Source of the DNA: Tolumonas lignilytica
Lineage (GTDB): Bacteria > Pseudomonadota > Gammaproteobacteria > Enterobacterales > Aeromonadaceae
DNA: 64,000 bases
Assembly (NCBI RefSeq): GCF_000527035.1
Contig: NZ_AZUK01000001.1
Span: 2,596,001 to 2,660,000, forward strand
Reading direction: 5' to 3'
Of the stretch, positions 1 through 9,528 are shown piece by piece. A program made the position numbers and the translations under genes. Position 1 is the first letter of the stretch, and the number at the start of each line of letters is the position of its first letter. Under the pieces are notes generated by a model. It was not told where the DNA came from, ran no database searches, and saw only the letters and a list, made by a program, of their open reading frames with translations.

Positions 1-1031
1 TGCAGGAATGCCACCGCGATCAGAACGGGCATGAACGTACCTGAGGTGCGCAAGCCACAGATAATCCGCAGGAAGACCACCACCATGACGCCGATCGGGA
101 TCAGCAGGATACCTTTAAACAGAGCCTGCTCTTCAACCGGTAACATATCTACCGAGAAATTCAGCAGTTCGGTATGTTCAAATTTGGCTTGTAGTGCCTT
201 ACTGACCGGAACCATTTTCTTGATGATCGAGAACGAAACCTGAGATTTACTGGCTCCGGTCACATCCAATAATGGTACGGAGTTGTATTCCCACAACAAC
301 AGGTTATCAGGACGCCCCTGAACACCGGTGACCGGGTCAAATAAATCATATTTATCACCGTTGAACACCTGAACGTAATCAACCAGTCGTTGACGACGGC
401 GGCCATCTTCCAGATTCAAGGCACGAACCACGCGCGCAGGAATATCAGCCTGATTCAGGATTTCGACTAGCAGATAAGCCGGTTTTTTGTTCTGTTCCAG
501 TAAGGCTGCATTCTGGGCCTGGATCTGAAACTCTTTGACGATTTCACGAGTCAGGGTAAAAGCATCGGCGGAACGACTTTTGGCTGCCGTCAGAATTTGA
601 TTGATGGCAAAGGCGATCGGCTGTTTTTCCAGCGACTTATCAATCGGCGGTATGGTTGTGGGTAAGGCTTTGGCATAAGGGTCGCTGAGCATATCCGCAC
701 GGTAGTAAAGCTCCTGATGTCCGGTTGCACTGCTGATAGACCATTCAGCGCGAGCCACCCCATCTTTGGTGACAAAAGAGAGACCATAACCTGGGCTTGC
801 CGTATTTTCGCCGACACGCGTAAAGCCTTCTTGTGTGTCAGGAACAGCCAGTGACGCAATGACTGGGCCGCCATTGGCATCAAACTCGACTTTTGCTTCT
901 GCTGACCAGACATTGCGGTATTCACCCGGCCACAAGGGAACATTGAAAGCCAAATGACGATATGCCACTAAAGCGAGCCCTATGATATAGAGCAGCGCGA
1001 CAACAATATAAAACGGGCGGCGTGAGACCAT
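1..1031 (-). CDS. Inactive transglutaminase fused to 7TM domain, N-terminal part
   Basis: This is a partial gene: it starts at ATG 1031 and runs off the left edge after about 343 codons. The product begins with one membrane helix (about residues 7-24, FYIVVALLYIIGLALVAY). A large soluble region follows with the inactive transglutaminase-like fold (PARVVRALNLEDGRRRQRLVDYVQVF, shortened here to PARVVRALNLEDG, and YDLFDPVTG). The next helix opens the 7TM part, with the family motif RTSGTFMPVLIAVAF at the window edge. In known genomes this family sits between a retropepsin-like protease and a RimK-like ATP-grasp ligase, and the protease gene is directly upstream here with 5 bp between them. The two are probably co-transcribed in an envelope peptide-modification module. 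The biochemical role is not established. Confidence 0.85.
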   Translation of the reverse strand, partial: MVSRRPFYIVVALLYIIGLALVAYRHLAFNVPLWPGEYRNVWSAEAKVEFDANGGPVIASLAVPDTQEGFTRVGENTASPGYGLSFVTKDGVARAEWSISSATGHQELYYRADMLSDPYAKALPTTIPPIDKSLEKQPIAFAINQILTAAKSRSADAFTLTREIVKEFQIQAQNAALLEQNKKPAYLLVEILNQADIPARVVRALNLEDGRRRQRLVDYVQVFNGDKYDLFDPVTGVQGRPDNLLLWEYNSVPLLDVTGASKSQVSFSIIKKMVPVSKALQAKFEHTELLNFSVDMLPVEEQALFKGILLIPIGVMVVVFLRIICGLRTSGTFMPVLIAVAFL

Positions 1032-1036
1032 GATAG

Positions 1037-2146
1037 TTACTGCTTATCCTTGTTGACATCGGAAGTCGTTGCAGCTGCTGAGCTGGCTTTAACGGGTTCA
1101 GCATCTGCCGGGAGGGCTGTTTTTACAGGTTCTTTACTCGGTTTTTTTAAATCAACGGTCGGCTTCACGTCTGAAACGGAATCATTTTTTGGTGTCTCTT
1201 TCTTCAGACTGCTGTCTGTTGCAGAGACTGCATTTCCTGATTCGTCTTTGACGGGTACTTTTTTGACCGTTAGAACTTTATCACCTTCTTTGACGGTGTT
1301 GGCCGCGTTGTTGGTTTTCGTTTCGGTTTCGCTTGCTTTCAGGTTTTTGACGACCTGGAGCTGTTTAGGTTTTGCTGAGGCTTGAACCGCATCAGCTACT
1401 TTAGGTTTGCCTTGCACGTTTTCACGGGCAACGTCGACAACGGCCACATCTTTCATGAATTCACGACCCAATAGTACCGGGAAATCCATATTGGAACGGT
1501 CGGTTAAACTGAAGTCAGCTTTCTCTGTTACTGAACCCAGACGAATGGTCATACGCACAATTGGACGATCTTCCAGACCATTTGCCTGACGGATACGAAT
1601 GTATTTTACAAAGGGCACTTCAACATTGATTTCTTTGCCGCCATCGATTGGCATGATGAATTTAACCCAACGACGGCCTTCACGTTCAAACACGGTAACA
1701 TCGTGGGCGCTGATGGAGGAGGTCGTGGCCCCGGTATCCACACGGCTCATAAAATTACCGTTGGCTTCTTCAACATAAATCCATTCCGTTTCGCCGAGGA
1801 TCATCTTACCGTCAGGTGTGGTTTTACCTGGTTCGGCAGGGATACATGATTCAGCACTTTCTTTTTTGTTTGATTTTTTATATAGCGCAGGCTGTGAAAC
1901 TGGGGTCAGTTGCTTGCCGAGTTGTTGCTGCAGATTCTTGATTTCATTCAGCTGTTTGGCTGTGTGGCCTTGCTGATCAAGTAACATGCTGAGGCGCGTA
2001 TTCAGTTGATTGGTTGCATCCGCTTGTTGTTTTAACTGTTGAACTACTGCTTCGCAGCTGGCTCCGGTGGCCTCGTTGGCTAATACATATCCAGAGAACA
2101 GACTCAATGTGAGCAGGGATAAACCCGGTAATGCTTTCTTAATCAT
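1037..2146 (-). CDS. Retropepsin-like aspartic protease (RimB / ATP-dependent zinc protease family)
   Basis: The 369-residue product has a signal peptide (about residues 1-23, cleavage near VLA/NE) and a coiled-coil-prone Gln-rich stretch (about 32-80). The retropepsin-like domain (about 118-245) carries the catalytic motif VDTGATTSS (DTGA at 137-140) and the closing motif FPVLLGREFM. The C-terminal 120 residues are low complexity, rich in Lys, Thr, Ser and Ala, and probably disordered. The family is often annotated as ATP-dependent zinc protease. RimB members process glutamate tails added by RimK, but this secreted paralogue is a different branch. Its neighbour is the 7TM transglutaminase-like gene, which makes an envelope role likely. 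The substrate is unknown. Confidence 0.85.
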   Translation of the reverse strand: MIKKALPGLSLLTLSLFSGYVLANEATGASCEAVVQQLKQQADATNQLNTRLSMLLDQQGHTAKQLNEIKNLQQQLGKQLTPVSQPALYKKSNKKESAESCIPAEPGKTTPDGKMILGETEWIYVEEANGNFMSRVDTGATTSSISAHDVTVFEREGRRWVKFIMPIDGGKEINVEVPFVKYIRIRQANGLEDRPIVRMTIRLGSVTEKADFSLTDRSNMDFPVLLGREFMKDVAVVDVARENVQGKPKVADAVQASAKPKQLQVVKNLKASETETKTNNAANTVKEGDKVLTVKKVPVKDESGNAVSATDSSLKKETPKNDSVSDVKPTVDLKKPSKEPVKTALPADAEPVKASSAAATTSDVNKDKQ

Positions 2147-2210
2147 GGTATAGGTTCGATCTGGTTAACAAAAAATTGATGTAAGTTTATATCAGATAAC
2201 AATCAGGGGA

Positions 2211-3973
<1,763 letters not shown>

Positions 3974-4069
3974 TTAGCAGATATCCCGCCGGAGGTCAGT
4001 GTTATCCCATGACGTTCTCTAAGGTTATCGTTAAGATAGGCTATGACGTCTTGAAAGACAGGATCGGTT

Positions 4070-5248
4070 GTGGAACAGAATTCGACGCATTTTGATATCG
4101 CAGTGGTTGGTGGTGGCATGGTAGGCGCTGCTGCAGCCTGTCTGCTGGCTCAGCAAGGCTGGCAAATTGCGGTGATTGAGCAGGCGGAGCCAGAACCGTA
4201 TGCACCGGAACAAGCCATGGATTTGCGGGTTTCAGCCATCAGCCCGGCCTCGGTGAGTTTATTGCAACAAGCTGGTGTCTGGGAGGCAATCACGGCCATG
4301 CGAGTGTGCGCCTACAAAGAACTGGCGACCTGGGAAATTGCGGGGCTGGAAACGCATTTTACCGCTCAGGAGGCGGGGATTGCCGAGCTGGGGTTTATTG
4401 TTGAGAACCGGTTGATCCAACTGGCGTTATGGCAGCAATTGCAACAGTTCCCCAATGTGCAGTTATTGTATCCGGCCCAGATCAGCGCGTTATCGCAACA
4501 TGATACGCAGGCATCGCTTTCCTTAACTAATGGTCAGACAATCACGGCCTCCTGGTTGCTGGCGGCAGATGGTGCCCACTCTAAATTGCGTTCACTGGCC
4601 AACATTGGTATCACGCGCTGGGATTACCGACAGGACTGTCTCTTGATCAATGTGGATTTAGAGGCTGACGCGCCGGAAATTACCTGGCAGCAGTTTTATC
4701 CGGCTGGACCGCGCGCGTTCCTGCCACTGGCCGGGAAAAAGGGATCACTCGTTTGGTACGACACTCCGGCCCGTATTGCGCAGTTGGCTGCATTATCTCC
4801 GGCACAGCTTGAAAAAGAGGTCAGGCGGCATTTCCCGGCACAATTACCGGCTTGCAAGGTGACGCACAGCGGCTGTTTTCCACTGACGCGTCGTCATGCG
4901 CAGCACTATTATCAGCAGCGGGTGATTTTACTGGGTGATGCCGCACACACCATTCATCCGCTGGCCGGGCAAGGGGTGAATCTGGGATTTAAAGACGTCG
5001 CCTGTCTGGTCAAACTCTGGCAAAACGCCCGGCAAACAGCGCAGGGCTTTGGTTTGGCAGAGTTGAAAGAGTATGAACAGCAACGCCTGTGCGACAACAC
5101 GATGATGCAGTCGGCGATGGATCTCTTTTATGCCGGATTCCGCGTGCAACATGCGCCCGTAAAAGTGCTGCGCAATCTGCTGCTGTTGGCTGCTGAAAAC
5201 GCAGGCTGGCTGAAACAGAAAGCACTGCGTTATGCGTTAGGACTGTAA
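4070..5248 (+). CDS. ubiF: Ubiquinone biosynthesis FAD-dependent hydroxylase UbiF
   Basis: The 392-residue product is a flavoprotein monooxygenase of the UbiH/UbiF/VisC group. It has an N-terminal FAD motif VVGGGMVGAAAACLLAQ, the internal LLAADGAHSKLR motif and the C-terminal flavin motif LLGDAAHTIHPLAGQGVNLGF. The N-terminal half (DLRVSAISPASVSLLQQAGVW, here reduced to ISPASVSLL) matches UbiF (C6 hydroxylation of 2-octaprenyl-3-methyl-6-methoxy-benzoquinol) better than UbiH or UbiI. The start is GTG at 4070 with AGGA 6 bases upstream. The gene stands alone, divergent from cmoA, and its last 12 bases overlap the end of the convergent LysR gene. Confidence 0.9.
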   Translation: MEQNSTHFDIAVVGGGMVGAAAACLLAQQGWQIAVIEQAEPEPYAPEQAMDLRVSAISPASVSLLQQAGVWEAITAMRVCAYKELATWEIAGLETHFTAQEAGIAELGFIVENRLIQLALWQQLQQFPNVQLLYPAQISALSQHDTQASLSLTNGQTITASWLLAADGAHSKLRSLANIGITRWDYRQDCLLINVDLEADAPEITWQQFYPAGPRAFLPLAGKKGSLVWYDTPARIAQLAALSPAQLEKEVRRHFPAQLPACKVTHSGCFPLTRRHAQHYYQQRVILLGDAAHTIHPLAGQGVNLGFKDVACLVKLWQNARQTAQGFGLAELKEYEQQRLCDNTMMQSAMDLFYAGFRVQHAPVKVLRNLLLLAAENAGWLKQKALRYALGL

Positions 5249-6127
5249 TTCGGCAGCCACTCGTCGTTCCACCTCCAGAAATACGCTCAGGCTACGGGAG
5301 AGGTGTTTCTGTTTGTGGCGGATCAGGTAAAGCGGGCGCATCATGCGCCCCATTCCTTCGAGCTGCAAGGCGGCCACACGGCCGGTTTCCAGTTGCTCTT
5401 CGATCACGACTTTGGACAGGCAGCTGACGGTTTGGCTATGACTGACCGCGTGCTTGATCGCTTCGGAATTCCCGAGCTCCATGACCAGGTTGAGATGATG
5501 CAAGCGGGGCAAGAGTAACTGTTCGACGACTTCTCGGGTACCGGAACCACCTTCGCGCAAGATCCACTGACATTGCGCCAGCTGTTCTTCAGTCACGGTT
5601 TTTCCTGCCAGCGGATGATTGGCGGCGCTGAATAGCACCATTTCATCCTGTCGCCAGAGTTGACTCTCTAGCTCCATGCGATGACAAGGGCCTTCGATAA
5701 AACCAATGTCGACGTCGAAATTGGATACCGCCTCGGCGATATCGGCACTGTTGGCGACCCGTAATTCCAGTTGAATGCCTGGGAGTTGTTCACGATAACG
5801 GGCGATCACGGCAGGCAGCAGGTAATTGCCGATCGTGCTACTGGCCCCGATGCGTAACACGCTGCGCCCATCGGCAAACAGATTTTCCAGCTCTTGCGCC
5901 TGCTCTAGCAGCGCCTGTGCGCGAGGAAACAGCAGACGTGCATTTTCATTGACGATCAGGCGTTTTCCGGCGCGCTCGAATAATTGCACCCCGAGTTGAT
6001 TTTCAAGATCAGCCAACGCACTGCTGACAGCAGATTGGGACAATGCCAGCTTTTCAGCGCCACGTGTCGTGGACTGTGTATCGATAACGGCCAGAAAGAC
6101 CTCTAATTGACGCAGGGTAATATTCAT
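5237..6127 (-). CDS. LysR-family regulator (YeiE/CbbR-like)
   Basis: The 296-residue product has a LysR winged helix-turn-helix at about residues 3-60 (LRQLEVFLAVIDTQSTTRGA, then LSQSAVSSALADLE) and a two-lobe effector domain (about 90-290, LRIGASSTIGNYLLPAVI). The GASSTIGNYLLP segment is typical of the YeiE/CbbR branch. The effector is unknown. The gene is divergent from gst across 191 bp that hold a 20-bp inverted repeat near this start codon, so it may control itself and gst. No clear ribosome-binding site precedes ATG 6127. Its stop lies inside ubiF. Confidence 0.88.
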   Translation of the reverse strand: MNITLRQLEVFLAVIDTQSTTRGAEKLALSQSAVSSALADLENQLGVQLFERAGKRLIVNENARLLFPRAQALLEQAQELENLFADGRSVLRIGASSTIGNYLLPAVIARYREQLPGIQLELRVANSADIAEAVSNFDVDIGFIEGPCHRMELESQLWRQDEMVLFSAANHPLAGKTVTEEQLAQCQWILREGGSGTREVVEQLLLPRLHHLNLVMELGNSEAIKHAVSHSQTVSCLSKVVIEEQLETGRVAALQLEGMGRMMRPLYLIRHKQKHLSRSLSVFLEVERRVAAELQS

Positions 6128-6148
6128 ACTGTTATCATTTTTTTGGAT

Positions 6149-6168
6149 TGATTAGTTAAATATAATCA
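6149..6168. promoter_or_regulatory. Candidate LysR-type operator
   Basis: A perfect inverted repeat TGATTA-N8-TAATCA lies 22 bp upstream of the LysR gene start, in an A/T-rich stretch between it and gst. The dyad shape suits a LysR-family binding site. That the neighbouring regulator binds here is inference. Confidence 0.4.
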
Positions 6169-6318
6169 TTTTTACTGATAAAAACATCTTATTGATGACA
6201 GATAAATAGCAAATCTACTTTCGCTGGCATGTTGTTGCAGGAATAGTTGACGCAAACAGTTAACCATTCCATTATCGATAATGTCAGGGTAATGGGTCTT
6301 CCAATCAAAGGAGATACA

Positions 6319-6921
6319 ATGAAACTGTATTATTCGCCTGGTGCTTGCTCACAGGCTTCTCATATCGCATTGCGTGAAGCGGGTCTGGATTTTCAGTTAG
6401 AGAAAGTGGATTTACGTCAGAAACTGACGGCTTCTGGTGAAGATTACCGTAACATCAATCCGCTCGGTTATGTGCCAGCCTTACAATTGGATAACGGCGA
6501 TGTGCTCACTGAAGGCCCAGCCATTATGCAGTTTATTGCCGATCAGGCCCCGGCTGCCCGGTTGCTGCCCGCCGAAGGCGCTGCTCGCTATCATGGCATT
6601 GGCTGGCTGAACTTTGTGGCGACTGAGTTACATAAAACCTGTTCGCCATTATTTGCACCGACGCTGACCGACGAACAGCGCAAACCGATCATCGACCGTG
6701 TTGCTACACGCCTGGATGCGTTAGAGAAACACTTCGCCACCAGCAGTTATTTATTAGGGGCACAGTTCAGTGTGGCCGATATCTATCTGTTTGTCGTGAC
6801 TGGCTGGTTTGGTCGCTTGAATATTCCACTGAAAAAATGGCCTCACATCGAGCGTTTCCGCGAAGTCATGGCGGCCCGGCCTGCGGTGCAGGAAGCTCTG
6901 GAAGCTGAAGGTCTGATCTGA
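6319..6921 (+). CDS. gst: Beta-class glutathione S-transferase
   Basis: The enzyme conjugates glutathione to electrophilic compounds in the cytoplasm. The N-terminal thioredoxin-like domain starts MKLYYSPGACS, with the beta-class Cys10, and contains NPLGYVPALQLDNG. The helical C-terminal domain has FSVADIYLFVV. The start was set at ATG 6319, which has AAAGGAG 6-12 bases upstream and fits the family N terminus exactly; an in-frame TTG at 6247 would add 24 unconserved residues. The product is 200 residues, normal for GstA. The gene is monocistronic, divergent from a LysR regulator, and ends in a strong terminator. Confidence 0.93.
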   Translation: MKLYYSPGACSQASHIALREAGLDFQLEKVDLRQKLTASGEDYRNINPLGYVPALQLDNGDVLTEGPAIMQFIADQAPAARLLPAEGAARYHGIGWLNFVATELHKTCSPLFAPTLTDEQRKPIIDRVATRLDALEKHFATSSYLLGAQFSVADIYLFVVTGWFGRLNIPLKKWPHIERFREVMAARPAVQEALEAEGLI

Positions 6922-6937
6922 TTTCATTCTGCGCCAC

Positions 6938-6966
6938 AAGAAAGCCCGTCTGCGGGCTTTCTTCTA
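6938..6966 (+). terminator. Rho-independent terminator of gst
   Basis: An 11-bp stem (AAGAAAGCCCG / CGGGCTTTCTT) with a 4-base loop begins 17 bases after the gst stop. The 3' arm is T-rich. Confidence 0.85.
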
Positions 6967-7022
6967 TCCTTTCGTTTTTTCTCTTTAGCGTTTTTTCCCT
7001 TTAGCTTTCGATTTTTCTTTCT

Positions 7023-9512
7023 GTGATGGCTTTGGCACAATGCGGCTATTCAGAGTTATGGAGAGATATTTTGTCCCATCTGCCGATTGATGAGGTGTTA
7101 CCGCAGATAGCCCAGGCTTGCCAGACATCTAATCAGCTGATCTTGCAGGCAGCGCCAGGCGCCGGTAAATCGACCGTGGTACCGCTCTTTTTGCTGCAAC
7201 AGTTACCGGGCTCGGGTCGCCTGATCATGCTGGAACCCCGGCGTCTAGCGGCGCGTAATATTGCGCTGTATCTGGCGCAGCAACTCAATGAGCCGGTTGG
7301 ACAGCGGGTGGGATATCGTGTGCGCGGGGAGCAGAAAGTCAGCGCAGCGACCCGGCTGGAGATTGTCACCGAAGGTATTTTGACGCGTATGCTGCAGCAA
7401 GACCCGGAGCTTTCGGGGGTTGATCTGCTGATCTTTGATGAGTTTCACGAGCGTAGTCTGCAGGCGGATACGGCCTTAGCCTTTGCGCTGGAAAGTCAGG
7501 CTGCCTTGCGACCCGATTTGAACATCGTGGTGATGTCCGCGACCCTGGATGGTTTGCCATTAGCGCAGTTAATGCCCGATGCCGTGATCTTGAACTGTCC
7601 GGGCCGAACCTATCCGATCACCTATCAATATCGTCCGGTGAACCGTCAACAAGCCTTGGTGCCCCAATGGGGCGCCGCGGTGCTGACGGCGCTACAAAAT
7701 GAATCGGGCAGCGTGCTGGTCTTTTTACCCGGCGCGAGCGAAATTGAACGAATGGCGGAATGGCTGCAGACGCGACTCCCGGCGGACATCGCGATTTTAC
7801 CGTTGTATGGCCGGTTACCTTTTGCCGAACAGCAACGCGCGATTTTGCCGTGCGAAGAAGGGCAACGAAAGGTCGTGCTGACCACTAATGTGGCGGAGAC
7901 GTCATTGACGATTGAGGGGATCCACATTGTTGTCGATTCCGGTCTGGAGCGCCGCAGCAGTTTTGACCTGAAAAGCGGGGTGACCCGCTTAGAAACCCGC
8001 CAGATAGCCAAGGCTTCAGCTACACAACGTGCAGGTCGGGCTGGGCGTCTTGGTCCGGGCGTCTGTTATCGGCTCTGGAATGAAGAGCAGCAAAGCCGCT
8101 TGGATGAACAGTCACCACCGGAAATTCTGCGCAGTGATCTGTCGTCTTTGTTGCTGGAAACAGCATTATGGGGATGTGCCCCGGAAACCTTACCTTTTCT
8201 GGATAAGCCTCCCGCTGCTGCGCTGGCGGCTGGGCGACAGTTATTACGTTGGCTGGAAATTTTTGATGACCAAGATCGTCTGACAGCAAAAGGCCAGCAA
8301 CAGGCCTTATTACCTTGTGAACCACGCCTGGGGCATCTGTTGTTCAGTGCCAAAGAGCTGGAATTGCAAGGCTATCAGGGCGCAGTAGCGACGGCCTGTT
8401 ATCTGGTGGCTTTACTGGAAGAGCGCGTGCTGGGGGATGACCCCGTTTCAGTGCAATTGCAGCGCTTTAGTCAGCGGCTACGTCCGGCGGCACAACGCTG
8501 GTGGCAGCGCATGAAGATGGCGGGAGCGCTGCCTTCCTGTTCTTGCGCGCAGGTTGATATTCTGGCGGCACTGGCCTGGCCGGATCGGATTGCCCGCAAA
8601 AGCGGTGAATTACGGTATCAACTGGCAAATGGTCAACGGGCCGATTTGTCGCCCGATCACCCCTGTCAGGGCCAGGAATGGCTGGTGGCTGTGTCGCTGC
8701 AGCAGAGCGAACAGGGACTGCGTATTTTCACTGCGGAATCACTGGATGTGGCGATGCTGGAAAAAACCGCCTCGCGCTTATTTCGCGAAGAAACCAGTTT
8801 GGGCTGGGACAGCAAAGAGGAGCGGGTCAGAGCAGAAAAACAATACTGTCTGGGTGCGATTGTGTTAAGGCGCCAGCCCCTAACCACGCTCACGGCAGAA
8901 CAAAAAGCCCAATGTCTGCTGGCCGGGATACGTGTTCATGGTCTGGGTTGTTTACCGTGGAGCGAACAGAGTGAACAATGGTTGCAACGCTGGCAATGTG
9001 CGGTGGAATGGCTCCCTGAACTCGGGCTGCCTGCCATCGATGACGCCACTCTGTTAGCAACATTAGAGGAGTGGTTGTTGCCACATCTTGATGGCGTCTC
9101 GCGTCTGGATGAGTTAAAACGTCTGCCGTTGCTGACGATTTTAAAAAATCGCCTGACCTGGTCGCAGCAGCAACAACTGGATGAATTACTGCCGGTCTGT
9201 TTTACTGCACCGACTGGCAGTCAGATCACCTTATGCTATGAGGCGGGGCGTTCACCGGTGCTGGCGGTTCGTATTCAGGAAATGTTCGGTCAGCGAGAAA
9301 CGCCCACGGTTGCACAAGGGCGTATTGCACTGCAGATTGAACTGTTGTCACCAGCCCGACGCCCGTTGCAAATCACGCAGGATTTACTGGCGTTCTGGCA
9401 GGGGGCCTATAACGACGTAAAGAAAGAGGGGAAGGGTCGTTATCCCAAACATTACTGGCCTGATGATCCGCTGCAGGCTATGCCTACCAAAACTGTTAAA
9501 CGATTAATGTAA
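7023..9512 (+). CDS. hrpB: ATP-dependent RNA helicase HrpB
   Basis: This DEAH-box helicase has motif I PGAGKS (about residues 45-50), the DEFH box (139-142), MSATLD, and the C-terminal motifs TNVAETSLTIEGI and QRAGRAGRLGPG. An HrpB C-terminal domain completes 829 residues. The cellular role of HrpB is poorly defined. The start is uncertain: GTG 7023 and ATG 7026 lack a ribosome-binding site, whereas TTG 7071 has GGAGAG (7060-7065) 5 bases upstream and begins the product at LSHLPIDEVLP, where E. coli HrpB also begins. The gene runs 16 bp into mrcB, an association also known in E. coli. Confidence 0.93.
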   Translation: MMALAQCGYSELWRDILSHLPIDEVLPQIAQACQTSNQLILQAAPGAGKSTVVPLFLLQQLPGSGRLIMLEPRRLAARNIALYLAQQLNEPVGQRVGYRVRGEQKVSAATRLEIVTEGILTRMLQQDPELSGVDLLIFDEFHERSLQADTALAFALESQAALRPDLNIVVMSATLDGLPLAQLMPDAVILNCPGRTYPITYQYRPVNRQQALVPQWGAAVLTALQNESGSVLVFLPGASEIERMAEWLQTRLPADIAILPLYGRLPFAEQQRAILPCEEGQRKVVLTTNVAETSLTIEGIHIVVDSGLERRSSFDLKSGVTRLETRQIAKASATQRAGRAGRLGPGVCYRLWNEEQQSRLDEQSPPEILRSDLSSLLLETALWGCAPETLPFLDKPPAAALAAGRQLLRWLEIFDDQDRLTAKGQQQALLPCEPRLGHLLFSAKELELQGYQGAVATACYLVALLEERVLGDDPVSVQLQRFSQRLRPAAQRWWQRMKMAGALPSCSCAQVDILAALAWPDRIARKSGELRYQLANGQRADLSPDHPCQGQEWLVAVSLQQSEQGLRIFTAESLDVAMLEKTASRLFREETSLGWDSKEERVRAEKQYCLGAIVLRRQPLTTLTAEQKAQCLLAGIRVHGLGCLPWSEQSEQWLQRWQCAVEWLPELGLPAIDDATLLATLEEWLLPHLDGVSRLDELKRLPLLTILKNRLTWSQQQQLDELLPVCFTAPTGSQITLCYEAGRSPVLAVRIQEMFGQRETPTVAQGRIALQIELLSPARRPLQITQDLLAFWQGAYNDVKKEGKGRYPKHYWPDDPLQAMPTKTVKRLM

Positions 9513-9528
9513 CAGGAATTATTATCTC

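Noticed and set aside
1050..1385. Plus-strand open frame opposite the protease tail
   Set aside because: The Ser/Thr/Leu-rich composition is the complement of the low-complexity tail of the minus-strand protease.
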